A DNA stretch of 64,000 nucleotides from Protopterus annectens (lineage: Eukaryota > Chordata > Ceratodontiformes > Protopteridae), in assembly GCF_019279795.1 (NCBI RefSeq), contig NC_056730.1, positions 611,884,663-611,948,662 on the forward strand, given 5' to 3'. Shown here one piece after another: positions 34,101 to 45,295 of this stretch. The translations under genes were made by a program, and so were the position numbers. The notes below the pieces were generated by a model. That model was not told the origin of the DNA, ran no database searches, and saw only the letters and a program-made list of their open reading frames with translations. Positions within the stretch are counted from its first letter, which is position 1; every line of letters begins with the position of its first letter.

Positions 34101-37100
34101 TTGGTTGTGTTTGGTTTTCAAGTCCAGAATATGGCACTTTCACCCATTATACAGGGTTTGTCCTCTGATGTGGATGATCTATCTGTGTTTGGTTTGGACA
34201 AACGTGAATCGTCATCTACTTCTGTGACTGTGGTACCTGATTTAGATAAACAATGTGAGATATTTTTTGCAAAGTTAGGTAAGAATATGAAGATTGTTAG
34301 GACTAATGTGTGGCATTTGCATTTATTTAAAGCATATCAGGAGAAACATATTACTCCACGGGGTCTTAGGGTCAAGATACAACCCTTGGTTTCCAATATT
34401 GATGACCAACTTAGTGAGGACTGGGGGCATATTCAACAATTAGCTTCTTCCAAATTTGTAGATGCTTTAGCTAATTTTTATGAACGTAAGGTGCAAATAG
34501 GTATCAAAAACTTGGAAATGGTTTGTTTAGAATCTAATAAATTTGAAACCTGTGATTCTTTTGCAATTCAGGTTAAAAAACTTACTACTGATTTGTCTAA
34601 GATGGAAGTTATTCTAAAGGACAGAAAAATTAAGAAATTTCTCAGGGATGTGGGTGATTATGAGAGGGGTAAACCATTCGATACATCTAAGAATGTCTCT
34701 TTTAGGTTACCCAGAGATGACAATAAATATGACAAAAGATCACCCACTCCCAAGAGAAAAAGGCCAAAATCTATTTTAAAGAAAAATTTAAGTTTTTCTA
34801 GTGGCACCTCTGGTGAGGATACTTCTTCCAACACTGAAGGTGAATTGGAAGAATACTCCAGTGATGGGGCGCCTAGGGCCAAAAGGGATAACTGTCCACA
34901 CCCTCACAATTTAGATACAGACGAGGGGGGCGGAAGCATAAGAAAAGAAACTTCCAAACAGAGTTTGGAAACATTGTTGAAAATCATGACACAACAGTAA
35001 CTTCTAATTCCAATGTCCACAATATCTCTTCTGTGGTACTAACCAATGGTCAACTCAGATTGCTAAACAAGGGGCTTAATTTTGTTCCTGGGTTTTTTGT
35101 TTCTGAACAATCCTTGGCCCAGGATGTGATTAATTTTTGTCGGATTTTGAATTTGAAAATATTTTTTGAGAATAATGTTTGTGATACGTTACAGGATTTC
35201 AAATTTAAAAAATCCACAATTAATCCACCGATGGCACATTTAGTGGGTGTGTTTCAAAAAAATGTCCTACAGGATTTACATTGTCATCTTAAAGATTTAC
35301 CTGTTTCTTATAACAATTTGTCTATGGATGAGATACATAGTTTGAATGAGCTTGTGAACAATAAAGATTTGGTTATTGTTCAAGCTGATAAGGGTGGAGC
35401 TGTGGTGGTTTTAGACAGGGTTATGTATGACAATGAGGCTTTGAGGCAATTGGGTGACAAGGAATATTATAGACAAATGCCTTTGGATCCCTCATCTCAA
35501 TTTAAGGTTGATATTGACCAATTTTTGACTGAGGCGGTTGATGAGGGTATCATTACACAATCTACGAAAGAACAATTAGTGGTAGTTTCACCATTGAAAC
35601 AATACTTGTATTTGTTACCCAAGATTCATAAGGACGTTACTAATCCACCAGGTCGGCCCATTGTTTCTGGACATGGGTCTCTCACTGAACCATTGTCTGT
35701 ATACTTAACCCAGTATCTGAAACCACTATTGGTATTTATTAGAGCTAGGATCCAAGATACCACCCAATTCTTGGATATTGTTAACAATACCCAACTTGAA
35801 TCACATTGGTTATTATGCACTTTGGACATTACCTCTCTTTATACCAACATCCCACATTGGGCAGGTTTACAAGCATTGGACTATTGGTTGACTAGATCAG
35901 GTTTATATCGACCAGGCTTTAATACATTTTTGGTATGTCTTACCGAGCATGTTTTGTCCAGTAATGTTTTCTATTCTCAAAAGAATTGCTATTGGCAAAT
36001 CAAAGGTACTGCTATGGGTGCATCTTTTGCACCCATATATGCAGATCTTTTCATGGCATATATAGAAGAAATTATAATTTATGATTGTAATCATAATATC
36101 TATATGTGCGAGATGGACATTTGGCGTCGGTATCTGGATGATTGTTGGTTGGTGTGGAAAGCTGATGAATTGTATCTTATGGAGTTTCTTGAATATCTAA
36201 ACAACAATATTTGGGGAATAGAATTCAAGTTGACTTGTCACGCATCAAGGATCACATTTCTTGATGTTGAGGTGACTAGAAATGTTGACAACACTTTATC
36301 AACTAGGATGTTCAGAAAATTCCCTGAATTTGACTCATTATTACATGCTACCAGCTTCCACCCACAACATATCATCCAGAACATACCTAAGTCCCAGTTC
36401 ATAAGAGCTAGAAGAATCTGTTCTAGTCAACAGTCCTTTGTTGAAGCCCGGGATGATTTGGTACATAGATTTATTAGGAGGGGTTATCGTCCAGGTTCTG
36501 TGTATGCAACTAAAAGATGGGCATCCAATTTAAATAGAGATGACTTATTATCTTATAGAGACAGGAACAATAAAAATCCTGATTCACAGACCTTGCGTTT
36601 GGTGACCACATATGGACGTAATACACAGGGTTTTAAAAATATTATACATAGACATTGGAACGTGCTTAAAGCAGATCCAAAATTGAACTCTATTCTCTTA
36701 GATAGATGTTCCTTTTCATTCAGAAGGGGACAAACTATTGGCTCTAAGTTCAGTCATTATAAGAGAGTGGGTTCTGATTCTATTGCTTCCGTCCAACTGT
36801 CCCTCCTAGGCAAACCCATTGTTGGGTGCTCACCTTGTGGGCACTGCTCTTTTTGCATCAGGGTTTCACATACTTGTGAATTTAGCAGTAAAAACACTCC
36901 ACAAGTCTTTGATATCAAATTCTGGGCTAATTGTAGCACTGAATGGGTCATCTATTTGGTGACCTGTAATTGTTCTGCATTTTATGTAGGAAAGACCTCC
37001 AGGTCTTTTCGTCTGAGAATATGTGAACACTTGAGTGATGTTAAAAACAAACGTATCAGTAATGCACTTTATAAACATAGTTTGAAACACAAATCTGCAT

Positions 37101-37243
37101 GTTTTAAATTTGTCATTATTGATTGTATAAAAGGCAAATGCAAAGACAAAATTCATTGGAATGAATTGCTTAGTTTAAAGGAGAGAAAATGGATCATTAA
37201 ATTGGGAGCATTGTTTTCACCTGGTCTTAATGACCAATTATAA
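34101..37243 (+). pseudogene. PLE reverse transcriptase / GIY-YIG endonuclease, single frameshift
   Basis: The first frame (34101 to about 34925) has the N-terminal domain with a basic linker. The second frame, readable from about 34922 (RGGRKHKKRN) through 37243, has QADKGGAVVVLD, LPKIHK, and GRPIVSG. Residues counted from 35033 are: motif A TLDITSLYTNIP (263-274), motif B GTAMGASFAPIYADLF (325-340), motif C RYLDDCWLVW (366-375), a cysteine cluster CSPCGHCSFC (599-608), and GIY-YIG (VIYLVTC, FYVGKTSRSFRLRICEH, 639-666) with the late Glu in LKERKWI. The only break is a one-base slip at a run of six Gs (about 34925-34930). PLEs reverse-transcribe in place using the GIY-YIG nick. LPKIHK and the EN place it among the EN-containing animal groups; the exact clade is not assigned. 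Confidence 0.93.
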
Positions 37244-37334
37244 ATGGAGTGTATTCATTGGTTCTTTTGTGGGGCTGAACCATATATATGTTTGTATACT
37301 GATATCTACAAGTTTTTGTCTTTTTTGTATCATT

Positions 37335-37365
37335 GAAGAAGGCTCTTAGGAGCCGAAACCGGTCT
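37335..37365 (+). ncRNA. hammerhead-like motif in PLE1 trailer
   Basis: TTGAAGA (one change from CUGANGA), then the perfect five-pair stem GGCTC-TTAG-GAGCC, then GAAAC. Stems I and III are not obvious, so activity is uncertain. Hammerheads are known in PLE terminal repeats. Confidence 0.4.
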
Positions 37366-37500
37366 GAACGTTTTGTAAATTGTTTGTTACAATTTCATAC
37401 ACATAGGAATAATTTTTTCCTATGTGAATAAACATCATTTTGGATGTGGCGCCTGTCCATTTTTGCTGGCTTTTTCGTTTTTTCCTAGTCTTTTTGGCCG

Positions 37501-38379
37501 TGCATTGGTTCTACGGACACCTGTTGATGTTTGAACTATGCACATCCCAGTAACATGAGTAGCTGTCTCAAACACATGCAATACACAGAGCATCCCAAAC
37601 AAGTGTGGTACACTGTAGTGGACATTGTATAGGCAGAGTCAATACACATGCACACAACATGCACCACTTTGTCATACACAGTACGTGTTAATACGATACA
37701 CATGGCGTATGTAGACACCTGCTGTAAGGTCAGACTCCAGCATCTCAAATGTCATCCATATAGCACACATACTATACCTGAGGGGTAGACGCCTATCACG
37801 GGGCAGTGCGACACTCTTCAACATACAACACATTCATGTTAGGCAATGCTCCCTGTTGAACACCTTACATACCCATGTAACAACTGCCTGTGAAATGGTT
37901 AATGTAGCCATAGTGCTGCAGTTTAGGTACAGCAAGATAGTTGCCAGTGTGGCACACATTAGTGGCCTTGAGTGACCACATGATGCTGCCTGATGATGGC
38001 TCATGGTACTACACTACATCCAGTTACAGTAACTACAGTACTACACATAGCATTCATTGCCATACACCTGACAGTTGTGTGCATCCAGCCATGTTATGTA
38101 TACCTGTGAGTGATGGTGCACAGGACATTGAAAAGCATTTAATACTTGCACAGCAATGTTGGGTCCATGTGCACATTGCGTTCCAGGGTAAGGCCAATCA
38201 TTGAACAACACACATGCATCAAAGACATGTATACTGTTATTAACAAGGACTCTCTACACTCGCACTGCATGCTGTTGAGCAACACACATCCTGCATGCTG
38301 ACACGAGTGATAGGACTTTTTGGCTTGTGATACTGTACTCCACCATCAACCACTAATGGGTATGTTCTGGATTGCTGTT
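37501..38379. other. Harbinger intron 2 sequence
   Basis: CA/TG-rich, no gene recognised. Resembles in composition the sequence before the PLE. Confidence 0.4.

Positions 38380-38440
<61 letters not shown>
38380..38440. repeat. (GT)n microsatellite
   Basis: About 61 bases of pure GT. Confidence 0.95.
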
Positions 38441-38441
<1 letters not shown>

Positions 38442-38463
38442 TACTTTAGTGAGTAGTGCATTT

Positions 38464-38573
38464 GTGTTCATGTGTGCATGTGTGCATGTGTGCATGTGTT
38501 CATGTGTGCATGTGTTCATGTGTTCATGTGTGCATGTGTGCATATGTGCATGTGTTCATGTGTGCATGTGTGC
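38464..38573. repeat. 8-bp minisatellite TGTGCATG
   Basis: About 14 units of TGTGCATG alternating with TGTTCATG, probably grown from the adjacent GT tract. It ends 50 bases before exon 3 of the Myb-like gene. Confidence 0.9.
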
Positions 38574-39290
38574 TAACATCATGTACAGATTGTAAAGTGT
38601 GTTTCCTGTCTTCCTCTCACAGGTGCTGAGGTTGTGTTGGTTGAGTGCAGCAGCGAACCTGAAGACACTGCCACAAATAGTGGAAATGATGATACATGTG
38701 TTGTGGCACAGGCAGGTTTGATAGGGTCTGTTGTTGGGCCGCCAATCGACAGTACACAGCTATCCACCCCATCTATGCTCACATTCATACTGCCAATACA
38801 TCCCTCATCACCAATGGCCTTAGCTGAGGGACAGCATACAGTAGGCATTGACCAGGATAGTGTGGTATCTATGGCACATGCATCCCCTCACAGCAGCCAT
38901 ACCCAGATTCCTGGAATAGTACCACATAGGCAGATGTCCAGGGGTTTTCATGGGAGCACTGCTGGTTATAATGCCCCTGGCAGACGTGCCCCCATAGGTC
39001 TTACAACCTCAGGTATTTTCCAGGCTGTAATGCATGCACAGGCATGTATGGAATGGTACATCAGACAGGGACTAAGGGTGCAGAGGGCCTATAACACCGC
39101 TATCAATGACAGTATCCGTGACCTTGCCGGTGCCATCCATAATTACACCGAGGTCATTGATAGACATTGGGGGGAGACATTAGATGTCCTCCACAATGTC
39201 ATGTCCATGTGCCAGGACAGTGCACAACGGCTGCAACGTCGACGTGGATGTATGTCAGCAACATCATCGGCTGTCAGTCGTCGCGGATGA

Positions 39291-39696
39291 CACACAAGTC
39301 ACAGCCACTCCCATAGTGGTAGTACCAGCCCCGGCAATGTTGGGGCTGGGCTGTCAATATACCATCATAGAAGACCATGTGCACGTGGCTCTGGCCAGTC
39401 CCAGCAGGGACATGGGTCCAGTTGACATCCCTCTGCCTCTGATGATAGTACCCAGTCTGGCTTAGTACCCGATACTGTCCATGGCACCCCTGCCAGGCAC
39501 AAGTACTGTGTCCGTGGCCAGAGATGGTGATCTGTACAGCATGGCAGGTACAGTCTGTGGCTGTCCCACAACCTCCTGTATATGGCAACCACATGGTGGA
39601 ACTGTGTGCATGCAGACACACACATAAACCAAACACCTAGGGCTAACACATACACACACACATTACATCAACATTGACCCATGCTGTACTGTTGTC

Positions 39697-39747
<51 letters not shown>

Positions 39748-40439
39748 TGTCGGATTGGATGGGTCAGTGTTGGGCGCTGGCAAACCAACAACACACCCTG
39801 TGCATATGATGAAACTGTGCCACCTCCTGTCATTTGTAACATTGATGCAGGAACAGGCTAACATGGTGCTGATGCACAGGGTGACTTTATAGCAGTGTAG
39901 CAATGTTAGCATGTTGTCAACAGTACAGTGTAATGATATCCTTGTAGGTATATCTGAGCAGGCATGATGCATTAAAGCTATGATTATCAATGTAGTATAA
40001 TTTACACCAGTGTTAATTCCAAAAATGTATTGTCTGCCCATGTGCCACTTGGCTGATGTGTGTAGTTTTGGCAGCATGTGTTGGTGAGTAGACAGTATGT
40101 GTGTGATGTGTGCAGTACAGATTTGCAGGTGTACATTTGTGAACATGGTGGAGGTGCACTGTCTGCATGTACGTGCATAGTGGACACATGGGAAGGGTGA
40201 CATGCCCTGTTTTACACAGTGTTAACACTTCATAGTTTCCATTGGTGGCCAGTATGCATTCTACTACACATATGTTTTAACTTGGGTACACATGTGTGTA
40301 TGACATGGTTTAACACTATGCTGTGGGTGATACTGTTACTATCTGTCATTGGTTTGCATTCTGGTAGTATACATAACCTCAACAGCCTGACTATAACCAA
40401 TCGTTAGATGATGTCTTGACAACTGACACACTGATGTAG
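39291..40439. other. Harbinger inter-gene spacer
   Basis: Between the two convergent Harbinger genes. Includes the CA tract listed separately; no coding region is supported, although several frames stay open because of it. Confidence 0.4.
39700..39743. repeat. (CA)n microsatellite
   Basis: About 44 bases of CA. Confidence 0.95.
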
Positions 40440-40900
40440 GAAACTCAGTAGCATTTGGATCCTTCCGGTACTATACTATACCAGTAACCAGTGGTATTGA
40501 CCGCCACCAATTCCTGGGACCACTCCTGTTTGGCATATAGCCCTCTTATGTACAAGCAAACACACTAGGGATATGTCCGTCCAAATCTGCAAATGCATAC
40601 AGTGGTCTACAATGCATTCTCCTGATGAGACACTTATCCTCCACAAGGGTATCATATAGACAGATACCTGTTGTCCAACCCATGCTGTAAAGCTATAAGC
40701 CAACTATAGCATAGTCATCCACATTTACTGAACATAGTATCCTGACAGTACCACATAGGTAGTAGCCCCCAACATGTAGAACTGGTACCGATGTGTACAT
40801 ACAGCCAAGTGTTATGTCAACTGTCCTTTGGTATTCACATTTCCATAGGTATTCTGAAGTCCCTCTGTGTATCACATAAGCAATAAGGGGTCTGTATGCA
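40440..40900 (+). mobile_element. CR1-type LINE relic (copy I)
   Basis: PVTSGIDRHQFLGPLLFGI (40480-40540) is the CR1 motif B region with VPQGS damaged. YVQANTLG and decayed motif C and downstream words follow. About 450 bases, old, without a clear 3' end. Confidence 0.6.
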
Positions 40901-41313
40901 TATCTACAAAGTTGTTGTACACCTATGATGAATGTCCATTATTGACAGACATTGTTGTGTTTGAACATGTCTGAAATATACCCCAGGCATGAACCCTCAC
41001 TCACACTATTCTATAGAAACTGTCATGGGTGTGTGTGACACAGATGACCTAGGCCACAGATTACTACAGTGGCTGGCCTTGTCACAAACATACATATGTG
41101 ACCGAAGGTCTGAGAAGCAGCAGCACAATCTGTCAAAGATAACAGATGTATTCATGTAGAAAGCAGGCTTCACATCTATGAACTAATTGAGGTCACATGT
41201 ACATATATGTATTTGCCACAGAGATACCTGAAGTGTGCAATGCACATACTGTTGTTATACTGATATGTCATACAGTAGTAAAAGCAAAACCCACAACACA
41301 TTGACCAACAGTG

Positions 41314-41398
<85 letters not shown>

Positions 41399-41708
41399 CA
41401 GCAATTGCAGGATTCAAACACCTACCTAACTATGTTATGATACTAGGGAAGTACGCATTAACATGACGCACTATATGCTTTACTAGGAGTTTGTATTTCC
41501 ACTGCTATATTTGTAGGATGCTGACATCATCAGACTTGCCAAACAGGAATATAACACTTTTAAGGTGTTTTCCTAGTCTCCAAAAAGGGCACTATAGTAC
41601 AGATGCACATAGTACACTCTCTATACATGTTTGAAAACAGGTAGTGTCAAGTTAGGCATCCCTTTTACTATATGTGCGAGTCAGAGAGAGGTATCATTTC
41701 TGGGGTTT
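40901..41708. other. gene-free spacer
   Basis: Contains the long CA tract. Otherwise no feature until the transposase stop codon. Confidence 0.4.
41315..41396. repeat. (CA)n microsatellite
   Basis: About 82 bases of uninterrupted CA. Confidence 0.97.
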
Positions 41709-42823
41709 CTACTGAGCCAGTGTATGTGCTATGCGTTGCCTCTTTGCAAAGGCCAAAGCATACTGGGCACATCTCCTTCTGCCTACTGGGGCAGGCTCAG
41801 GTTGTTCCTCCTCCGAGTCACGCTCTGCCTGTGATGGCCTTGGCAATGGTGGGGGGCTGTTTGGCCCAGCCCTATGCTGATCCTACTGCAGCTGTTTTCG
41901 CAGGATCATATTATGTAGCATAGCACATACCATGACTATTTGGGTACATGTAGTTGGTGAGTACTGCAAGGCTCCACCAGATGTGTCCAGGCACCAGAAC
42001 CATGACTTGAGCAGCCCAAACACATGCTCGATTACATTTCATGTTTGTACGTGTGCCTCATTATGGCATTCCTGTTCAGGTGTGTGTGCATTTCTGATGG
42101 GTGTCATCAGCCATGGCTCCAGTGCATATCCAGCATCTCCCACTAGGTGACCATGAGGGATGTTCACATTGGCAAATGTCTGGTACAGCTATGTCAGATG
42201 CCAGATATGGGAATCATGGTAGCTTCCAGGGCAGCCAGCACACACATTCATTATTATGCCCTGGGCATCACACACGACCTGGCAGTTGATGGAGGGGAAG
42301 CCCTTGCGGTTAAAGTAGGCCCTACCCCGCTCACCAGTTGGTGCTTTGATGCATATATACGTGCAGTCTATTGCACCCACTACATCGGGTATTCCGCTAT
42401 TTGCTGGAAAAGATGCATATTGCTGGCCAATACCTCACAGGAATTGGGGAAATATACATGATCACTGACATGTGCTGACATGGCATTCAGGAACTGGTGC
42501 AGTACCCTGGATGCTGATGCCTGTGAAATCCTCATCATATCACCAGTTGGTCTCTGGAAGGTACCTGTTGCTAGTATACTTAGGCCAACACATACCTTGG
42601 TTTCCACTGGGATGGGTTCCCCTCTGTTGGTTCTGTGTGTGAGGCGTGGCCTGCACAGCTCAACAATTTGCTGCATGAGGTCTCTGTCCACTCTATAGCG
42701 CTCCACTATCTCCAGCTCATGTAGCCCCTGGTAGGTTACCCTGGGCCTGTACACTCTTCTCTGTCTCCTCACTGTGGGTTGCTCAGCAGCATTCGCATTG
42801 TCACCACCCTCAGCATGTTCCAT
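41709..42823 (-). pseudogene. HARBI1-type Harbinger transposase, decayed
   Basis: Reads downward from ATG at 42823. The N-terminal helical region includes RYRVDRDLMQQIVELCRPRL and a helix-turn-helix (ATGTFQRPTGDMMRISQASA), as in HARBI1. The DDE core has Asp in GAIDCTYICIKAP (42366-42368), Asp in GSYHDSHIW (42213-42215), then VGDAGYALEPWLMTP, and the catalytic Glu in NVIEHVFGLLK (42027-42029). CLDTSGGALQYSP and LHNMILRK follow, and the stop is at 41709-41711. Defects are a one-base loss near 42380, a stop near 42190 and a TGA at 42039-42041 (probably CGA to TGA). All three catalytic residues survive. It is convergent with the Myb-like gene; together they form the two-gene Harbinger system, cutting and rejoining at 3-bp TWA targets. 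Confidence 0.92.
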
Positions 42824-43740
42824 ATGTCGCCTTATAACAGCAATGGCAGCCCCTAATATTTCTTTGTCTCAGTAAAGCTTTTTAAGTTTTCACTTCTCTT
42901 AGTTTACTGCAATGTTGCAGTGTCTCTGAGGAAAACATGGTGGAAAGTTGTTTGCAGAGTTTTAAGTGCTGGGCTGGGCTGGGCTAGTGTACTGCCTGTG
43001 TAATTGGCTGATTCTGATTGTTTTCATCTGCTAGCTCTGCTAGTTCACCTTGGTTAACTTCCTACTATTTGTTGTGCTTCCATTTCCCTTTCTGTTTCCA
43101 CAGGGGGCAGCACCGTGCAAACAAGTGCAAACAGGCACACACCAGCTCACACATGCACACAAATGCTTACACGGCCTAACACTTGCTGACTCCAGCTTTT
43201 ACGCGTGCACACAGTTGCAAACGCACTTATACAGATTTCAACAACCTTGCACATGCTTACTCTGGCTTAAACGCACGTGCACAGGTGCACACGCGTGCAC
43301 ACAGTCTTACTCAGATTTACAGGTGGGCACCCGCACGCAAACACATTGCAGGCACTTCTACAAGAAACTTTAGTGTTATCCACGGCATACACCTTCAATT
43401 TCCTGGCTTTAGCTAGGATACCTGTTGACACGCCTCTTCCAGTGATGAGTAACTGACAGCAAACACATGCCACTCTGCTCCAATGAGCTTACAGTCTTTC
43501 ATACATACCCCCCATGATGTCACCTATCTTCTACTCTGATACTCCCCTTATCCTACTCTTACACTCCACAGACTTTGCTCATATGCCATGTAAAATTGGG
43601 ATTCACTATCCTTACCCTCATTTGCATAGGATTGCCTACTAATGCTTGGTTACATCTCTTAGATTGAGCTTCCCCCCTTAGCAACCTCTACTCAGTAGCT
43701 ATGTTGTCTTCAGCCTGCCATTCACTTGCATGGCAGTTGA
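42824..43740. other. upstream of transposase; degenerate CA/TGC-rich region
   Basis: 43100-43350 is rich in repeated GTGCACAC, GCAAAC and CTTAC words in irregular order, similar in style to 28.1 kb and 17.4 kb. No coding region. The Harbinger right terminus should lie here or beyond but was not identified. Confidence 0.4.
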
Positions 43741-43744
43741 ATAT

Positions 43745-44950
43745 TTTGAATAGCACATTGCAAAAGGAATATAGTGATGGGACAATATGTTAGAGGTAGC
43801 AGAATGACAAGTTTAGATAGTGACTTTATTAAAGAATGTAATTTTCTTGAAAATATGTTCTTAGATAGGGGGTATCCTAAGGAATTCATTAATGTTATTA
43901 GAATTGAGGTAGAAAAAGGAAGAGAAAATAAATTTAAACCTATAAAAGGGGCTGTTAACACTATTGATATAATACATAATTATAATGAGTGCAAAGAGAT
44001 GGAAAATATAGGTGAATTTCAACAAGCCCTAGTTTTGGAATTTAATGCAACTAATTATAATATAAGAGGGATTTTTCAGAAAGAGTGGGAAAAATTTATC
44101 TCCCTTACTGATTTGGAGAATGTACCTAAAATAATACCTAAGGTAGTTTATAAGAATTCAAGAAGTATAAGGAATATTTTAGAAAACAAGAACAATAATA
44201 ATTACAACTCCTGCAGGAATGGTGAAAGGAAATTAGGCACCTTCCAATGTGGAAGGTGTAATCAGTGTGAGTTTATTATCAATAAGGGGGATATATTTTT
44301 GGAAAGTAGAAATAGGTGGATAAGAAGTAAAGGATATTATAATTGTGATACTAAGGGGTTAGTATATCTTGCCTTATGTGGAAAATGTAATGCTTTTTAT
44401 ATGGGGAAAATGGAGAGAACACTAAAAAGAATATACGAACACATTTATGATATATCCAAAGGTAAAGAAACAAATGCATTATTTAAACACTCTAGAGTAT
44501 GTGTAGGTTATAAATTCTTCTTTTTAGTCTTGGAGCAGATTAAGAATGATATTAGGGGTGGTCCATGGGAAGAAAGAATAGAGTGTGAAGAATTATGGTG
44601 GCAAGTAACCCTGGAAGCAGGAAAATTCCTAGGGTTAAATGACTATCTTTCCATTTTGCCACTATTAAAGATAAGGGTTACAAAAATGTAAAGAAGTAAA
44701 AATTTCAATGTAATATTTTTTATGACAATAGATGGTGTTGTTCCCTTACATTTTGTATTAGTAAAGAAAGGAATCATATAAATATTGCACTTATAAGCAC
44801 TTTATTCCTTAAAAGATTTGATCTTCTATTTTAATTAATATTTAAGATTGATGTTATGTGGTTTTGTTATTTGCGCGGAGAATAAAGAGGATATATTATT
44901 ATTCAGTTTGTGCTTGCAGTCTCCGTAATCACAGCATTTCTTTTGACTTT
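43745..44950 (+). mobile_element. Penelope-like element, 5'-truncated (PLE2)
   Basis: An intact terminal ORF and a roughly 250-base AT-rich trailer. Sequence is clearly different from PLE1, so it is a second PLE family. The 5' part including the RT core is missing. Confidence 0.8.
43774..44691 (+). CDS. PLE C-terminal part: RT thumb and GIY-YIG endonuclease (partial)
   Basis: 305 codons without a break. Residues about 1-110 correspond to the region after the RT catalytic core. A cysteine cluster follows (FQCGRCNQCEF, about 164-174), then GIY-YIG: LVYLALCGKCNAFYMGKMERTLKRIYEH (about 202-229), the late Glu region ECEELWWQVTLEAGK, and the end near FLGLNDYLS. Compared with PLE1 the GIY-YIG has YMGK instead of YVGKT. 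The first ATG is not a real start because the copy is 5'-truncated. The open frame despite AT-rich sequence suggests a not very old insertion. Not functional alone. Confidence 0.85.
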   Translation: MMGQYVRGSRMTSLDSDFIKECNFLENMFLDRGYPKEFINVIRIEVEKGRENKFKPIKGAVNTIDIIHNYNECKEMENIGEFQQALVLEFNATNYNIRGIFQKEWEKFISLTDLENVPKIIPKVVYKNSRSIRNILENKNNNNYNSCRNGERKLGTFQCGRCNQCEFIINKGDIFLESRNRWIRSKGYYNCDTKGLVYLALCGKCNAFYMGKMERTLKRIYEHIYDISKGKETNALFKHSRVCVGYKFFFLVLEQIKNDIRGGPWEERIECEELWWQVTLEAGKFLGLNDYLSILPLLKIRVTKM

Positions 44951-45295
44951 GTTAGTGATTTTCGAGTGCTTCCACTTGTTTATTTACTATTTTGAATAAT
45001 ATCCCTATTTGTGGCTTTTATTTTTTCTTTTCATGGTTTTTAGAGAGCAGCACTTTTGCGCTACACTGCTCTATGCTTAAGCTTCGGAGATAGGGGTAAA
45101 AAAATATATATATTTTTTTTATTTTGCAACGGGAAGAATTGCCACTGGCCATATATTTGGCCATTGGCATACTTCCTCAACTGGCTGCATCCTTTATTTT
45201 GAGCTGTCACGGCTCCGTTTTGCTATTTGCAGAATGGTACTCTGTTGACAACGGAGTACATTTCTGCAAATAACACTACTCTTACTCGAACAGGT
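44951..45295. other. gene-free region with strong hairpins
   Basis: GCCACTGGCCATATATTTGG folds on itself (about 45141-45168). TATTTGCAGAATGGTACTC and GAGTACATTTCTGCAAATA form a 20-base stem (45221-45270). Perhaps a part of the MITE that follows. Confidence 0.5.

Larger units (their letters stand above)
33770..37500 (+). mobile_element. Penelope-like element (PLE1), near-complete
   Basis: One long coding region (34101-37243) with PLE reverse transcriptase and GIY-YIG endonuclease, an AT-rich leader upstream, and a trailer with a hammerhead-like motif at about 37336 followed by AATAAA-bearing sequence. Outer limits are estimates; no target duplication was established. It interrupts intron 2 of the Harbinger Myb-like gene, so it is the younger of the two. 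Confidence 0.85.
32939..39290 (+). pseudogene. Harbinger Myb/SANT-like DNA-binding gene, three exons
   Basis: Exon 1 is 32939-33344 (ATG MSHHHNPAYSPEEEELI, then WQDVGHQAND...WTYEQVRHHCNDLIRHVRQ), a Myb/SANT-like trihelix. Exon 2 is 33650-33688 (13 codons). Exon 3 is 38623-39290, with a Ser/Thr/Pro-rich part, then a helical tail (AVMHAQACMEWYIRQG...) and the stop at 39290. Both introns are GT-AG and phase 1 (glycine codon G|GT each time); the spliced length is 1113 bases, 371 codons. Two in-frame stops (TGA, TAG) lie in exon 1 between the first helix and the tryptophan. In known Harbinger elements such a protein carries the transposase into the nucleus and binds the ends. A Penelope-like element occupies most of intron 2. 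Confidence 0.75.

Noticed and set aside
38320-38595. cysteine/valine-rich and histidine/threonine-rich frames
   Set aside because: Translations of GT and CA microsatellites; same for 11173-11549, 39643-40203, 41235-41429 and 61851-62252.
41631-42698. plus-strand frames of 60 to 104 codons
   Set aside because: They are opposite the HARBI1-type transposase, whose DDE motifs fix the coding strand as minus.
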